NCBI GenBank assembly: GCA_015494035.1
Contig: WGBZ01000203.1
Coordinates: 1 to 6,612, forward strand
Length of the DNA stretch: 6,612 bases
Source: Lysobacterales bacterium
GTDB taxonomy: Bacteria > Pseudomonadota > Gammaproteobacteria > Xanthomonadales > Marinicellaceae
Reading direction: 5' to 3'
The notes under the pieces are model-generated. The model made no database searches and was not told the DNA's origin. It was given only the letters and a program-made list of their open reading frames with translations. Position numbers and translations under genes: made by a program. The stretch's first letter is position 1. Each line of letters starts with the position of its first letter. Below are positions 4,345 to 6,612 of the stretch, piece after piece.

Positions 4345-6612
4345 AGCTGAACTATCCCGTAAAAAAAGTAGCCGTGCTGGGCGCCGGCGTGATGGGCGCG
4401 CAAATTGCCGCCCACTTTGCCAATGCCCAGTATCCTGTCATCCTGTTTGATTTGCCGGCCAAAAAAGGCGACAAAAACGGCATTGTCCTCAAGGCCATCA
4501 AAAAACTGGGCAAACTGAAACCACCGCCTTTGGGTTATGCCTCGGTGGTCAAATACATTGAACCGGCCAATTACGACGACGACCTGGAACGCCTGCAAGA
4601 GGTGGACCTGATTATCGAAGCCGTGGCCGAGCGGCTCGACATCAAGGAAAGCCTGTACCGCATAATTTCACCGCACATCAATGAAAACGCCATCATCGGT
4701 TCCAACACGTCCGGCCTCAGCATCAACGAGCTGGATTCGGTATTGCCAGAAAGCCTGCGCGACAACTTCTGCGGCGTGCATTTTTTCAATCCGCCCCGTT
4801 ACATGCACCTGGTGGAACTGATTCCCAGCGACAAAACCGACCCGGCCGTGCTGGACAAGATGGAAGCGTTCCTCACTGTCCAACTGGGCAAGGGCGTCAT
4901 CCGCGCCAAGGACACCCCCAACTTTATTGCCAACCGCATTGGTGTGTTTTCCATGCTGGCCACCATGCACTACGGCATGAAACACGGCATCCCGCTGGAA
5001 ACCGTGGACGCCCTCACCGGTACCCTCATCGGTCGGCCCAAAAGCGCCACCTACCGCACCGCCGACGTGGTGGGCCTGGACACCCTGGTGCACGTGGTGC
5101 TGACCATGCAACGCGCCCTGCCCGACGACCCGTGGCATAAATATTTCGACCTGCCCAAGTGGCTGCACCTGCTGGTGGAAAAAGGTGCGCTGGGGCAAAA
5201 GACCCGTCAGGGCGTGTACAAGAAAGTTGGCCGTGAAATCCATGTACTGGACATCGACACCGGCGAATACCGCCTCAGCAACCCGCAGGTGGACCCGGAA
5301 GTGCTGGAAATCCTCAAAACCCGCGATCCGCAGGAAAAAATGCGCCGCCTGCGGGAAAGCACCAACCCGCAAGCGCAATTCCTGTGGGAGATGTTCCGCG
5401 AAGTATTCCATTACAGCAGCTACCACCTGGCGTCCATTGCCAACAACGCCCGCGACCTGGATTTTGCCATCCGCTGGGGCTTTGGCTGGTCGTATGGGCC
5501 GCTGGAAACCTGGCAAATGTCCGGCTGGAAACCCGTTGCCCAGTGGATTGAAGAAGACATTCAGGCCGGCAAAACCATGGCGCCGGCACCATTGCCGGAG
5601 TGGGTGAAGAAAATCGACGGCCCGCACACGCCAGAAGGTTCCTACTCGCCCGAGGAAGACCGCTTTGTGCCACGACCGGACAATCCGGTCTACCGTCGCC
5701 AGTTGTTTCCCGATGCCCTGTTTGTGGAACGCTTCGACGAAGGCGAAACCGTTTTTGAAAACAACGATTTCCGCCTCTGGCACCTGGGTGATGACATCGC
5801 CATTGGCAGCTTCAAGACCAAGAAAAACATCATCACCGATGGCGTGCTGGCCGGCCTGCAGGAAGCCAGCCGGATCGCTGGTGAGTCCTTCAAGGGCCTT
5901 GTCATCTGGCAAAAGGATGAACCCTTCAGCCTCGGCGCCAACCTCGCCCCGGCGGTGGAAGCCATCCGTCAGGGCCGCATTGACGAAGTCGAAGCCCTGG
6001 TAGCGCAGTTTCAGCAAACCTCCCAGTCCCTGCGTTTTTGCGACGTGCCCAGCATTGTCGCCACGCGCGGCATGACCCTGGGCGGCGGCTGCGAATTCAC
6101 CATGCACGCGACCAGCTCGGTCAACGCCTTTGAAACCTACATCGGCCTGGTGGAAGCCGGCGTTGGCCTGCTGCCAGCCGGCGGCGGACTGAAAGAAATC
6201 GCACGCCGCGTGTCTGAGAAAAACGAAACCGGCGATCTCTACCCCGACCTGGAGCATTTCTTCAAACTGGTGGCCATGGCCAAAGTGGCCGGCAGCGCCC
6301 TGGAGGCGAAAAAGTGGGGCATTCTGAAAGAAGACGCCAGCGTCATTTTCCACCCGCGCGAAACCCTGTACGTGGCCAAACACAAGGCCAGAAGCCTGTT
6401 TGAGGCGGCGTATCACGCGCCACCGGAAGAGAAAAAGATTCGCGTCGCCGGTCGCCCGGCCATCGCCAATTTTGAAATGCTGCTGGCCAACATGCTGGCC
6501 GGTCGCTTTATTTCCGAGCACGATTACGAAATCGCCAAACGCATCGGCTTTGTGCTGGCCGGTGGCGACGTGGATGCCGACTCCCTGGTCAGCGAGCAAT
6601 ACCTGCTGGACC
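4341..6612 (+). CDS. 3-hydroxyacyl-CoA dehydrogenase / enoyl-CoA hydratase fusion, FadN type (runs off the right edge)
   Basis: At least 757 residues with no stop in frame; probably about 40 residues are missing at the C-terminus compared with Bacillus FadN (about 790). The N-terminal dehydrogenase has the NAD fold VAVLGAGVMGAQ (10-21, GxGxxG at 14-19), SNTSGL with Ser124, the catalytic pair His147 (CGVHFFNPP) and Glu159 (LVEL), Asn198 in DTPNFIANR, and GALGQKTRQG near 284-293. His and Glu are 12 residues apart, as in human SCHAD. The C-terminal half of the dehydrogenase lies near 350-400. The hydratase domain begins near 470, with the oxyanion loop FSLGANL (529-535), LGGGCE with Glu585, and VEAGVGLLPAGGG with Glu605. 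The two Glu are 20 apart, as in rat hydratase, so both activities look intact. It hydrates trans-2-enoyl-CoA and oxidises the L-3-hydroxy product with NAD. The domain order is the reverse of E. coli FadB. The ATG overlaps the FadE-like stop (ATGA); GGGA lies seven bases upstream. A thiolase gene would be expected next. Confidence 0.93.
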   Translation, partial: MKLNYPVKKVAVLGAGVMGAQIAAHFANAQYPVILFDLPAKKGDKNGIVLKAIKKLGKLKPPPLGYASVVKYIEPANYDDDLERLQEVDLIIEAVAERLDIKESLYRIISPHINENAIIGSNTSGLSINELDSVLPESLRDNFCGVHFFNPPRYMHLVELIPSDKTDPAVLDKMEAFLTVQLGKGVIRAKDTPNFIANRIGVFSMLATMHYGMKHGIPLETVDALTGTLIGRPKSATYRTADVVGLDTLVHVVLTMQRALPDDPWHKYFDLPKWLHLLVEKGALGQKTRQGVYKKVGREIHVLDIDTGEYRLSNPQVDPEVLEILKTRDPQEKMRRLRESTNPQAQFLWEMFREVFHYSSYHLASIANNARDLDFAIRWGFGWSYGPLETWQMSGWKPVAQWIEEDIQAGKTMAPAPLPEWVKKIDGPHTPEGSYSPEEDRFVPRPDNPVYRRQLFPDALFVERFDEGETVFENNDFRLWHLGDDIAIGSFKTKKNIITDGVLAGLQEASRIAGESFKGLVIWQKDEPFSLGANLAPAVEAIRQGRIDEVEALVAQFQQTSQSLRFCDVPSIVATRGMTLGGGCEFTMHATSSVNAFETYIGLVEAGVGLLPAGGGLKEIARRVSEKNETGDLYPDLEHFFKLVAMAKVAGSALEAKKWGILKEDASVIFHPRETLYVAKHKARSLFEAAYHAPPEEKKIRVAGRPAIANFEMLLANMLAGRFISEHDYEIAKRIGFVLAGGDVDADSLVSEQYLLD

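Noticed and set aside
4668..6599. 643-codon open frame on the minus strand
   Set aside because: It lies wholly inside the fusion enzyme gene, whose motifs and catalytic spacings are clear. The antisense product is rich in His, Gly, Val and Phe with no domain, as expected from the complement of GC-rich codons.
1..6612. CRISPR array, tRNA, rRNA or intact transposase
   Set aside because: No regularly spaced repeats, no cloverleaf or rRNA-like stretch, and no transposase or integrase motifs were seen on either strand.

Overview
The window looks like a piece of a gammaproteobacterial chromosome of moderate GC content. This is judged from the genes: an ndk start, a PsrA-type fatty-acid regulator, a FadE-type membrane-anchored acyl-CoA dehydrogenase homologue and a FadN-type beta-oxidation fusion enzyme. 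The gene set recalls marine, lipid-using groups such as Cellvibrionales or Alcanivorax relatives, but I cannot name the genus. No tRNA, rRNA, CRISPR array or intact mobile element is visible.

Layout. At the left edge, on the minus strand, are the first 11 codons of ndk (1-35). A gene-free stretch follows (36-516). It holds the ndk leader, two overlapping dyads (260-285), a very strong 36-bp inverted repeat (352-387) and a hairpin (424-449). Next, on the minus strand, is a Raf-kinase-inhibitor-like (PEBP, YbhB/YbcL) gene (517-1059) with a signal peptide and a second, well-placed internal start. It is divergent from a rightward gene cluster: a PsrA-like TetR regulator (1242-1907), a possible 30-codon ORF (1904-1996), a FadE-like protein (1993-4344) and a dehydrogenase/hydratase fusion (4341 to beyond the window end).

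The rightward genes are chained by ATGA overlaps at 1904-1907, 1993-1996 and 4341-4344, so they are probably one transcript with coupled translation. A sigma-70 promoter (1163-1192) precedes the regulator. A PsrA-type palindrome (1138-1154) lies just upstream of it, which suggests that the regulator controls its own operon in response to long-chain acyl-CoA. The fusion enzyme keeps all the catalytic residues I could check for hydration of enoyl-CoA and oxidation of 3-hydroxyacyl-CoA. The FadE-like protein keeps the family architecture and C-terminal domain but appears to have lost the flavin and catalytic motifs.

Most interesting points: the FadE-like possible pseudoenzyme inside a fatty-acid operon; the 30-codon ORF joined to both neighbours by ATGA overlaps; the PEBP gene with an exported and a possible cytoplasmic start; and the 36-bp palindrome near ndk.
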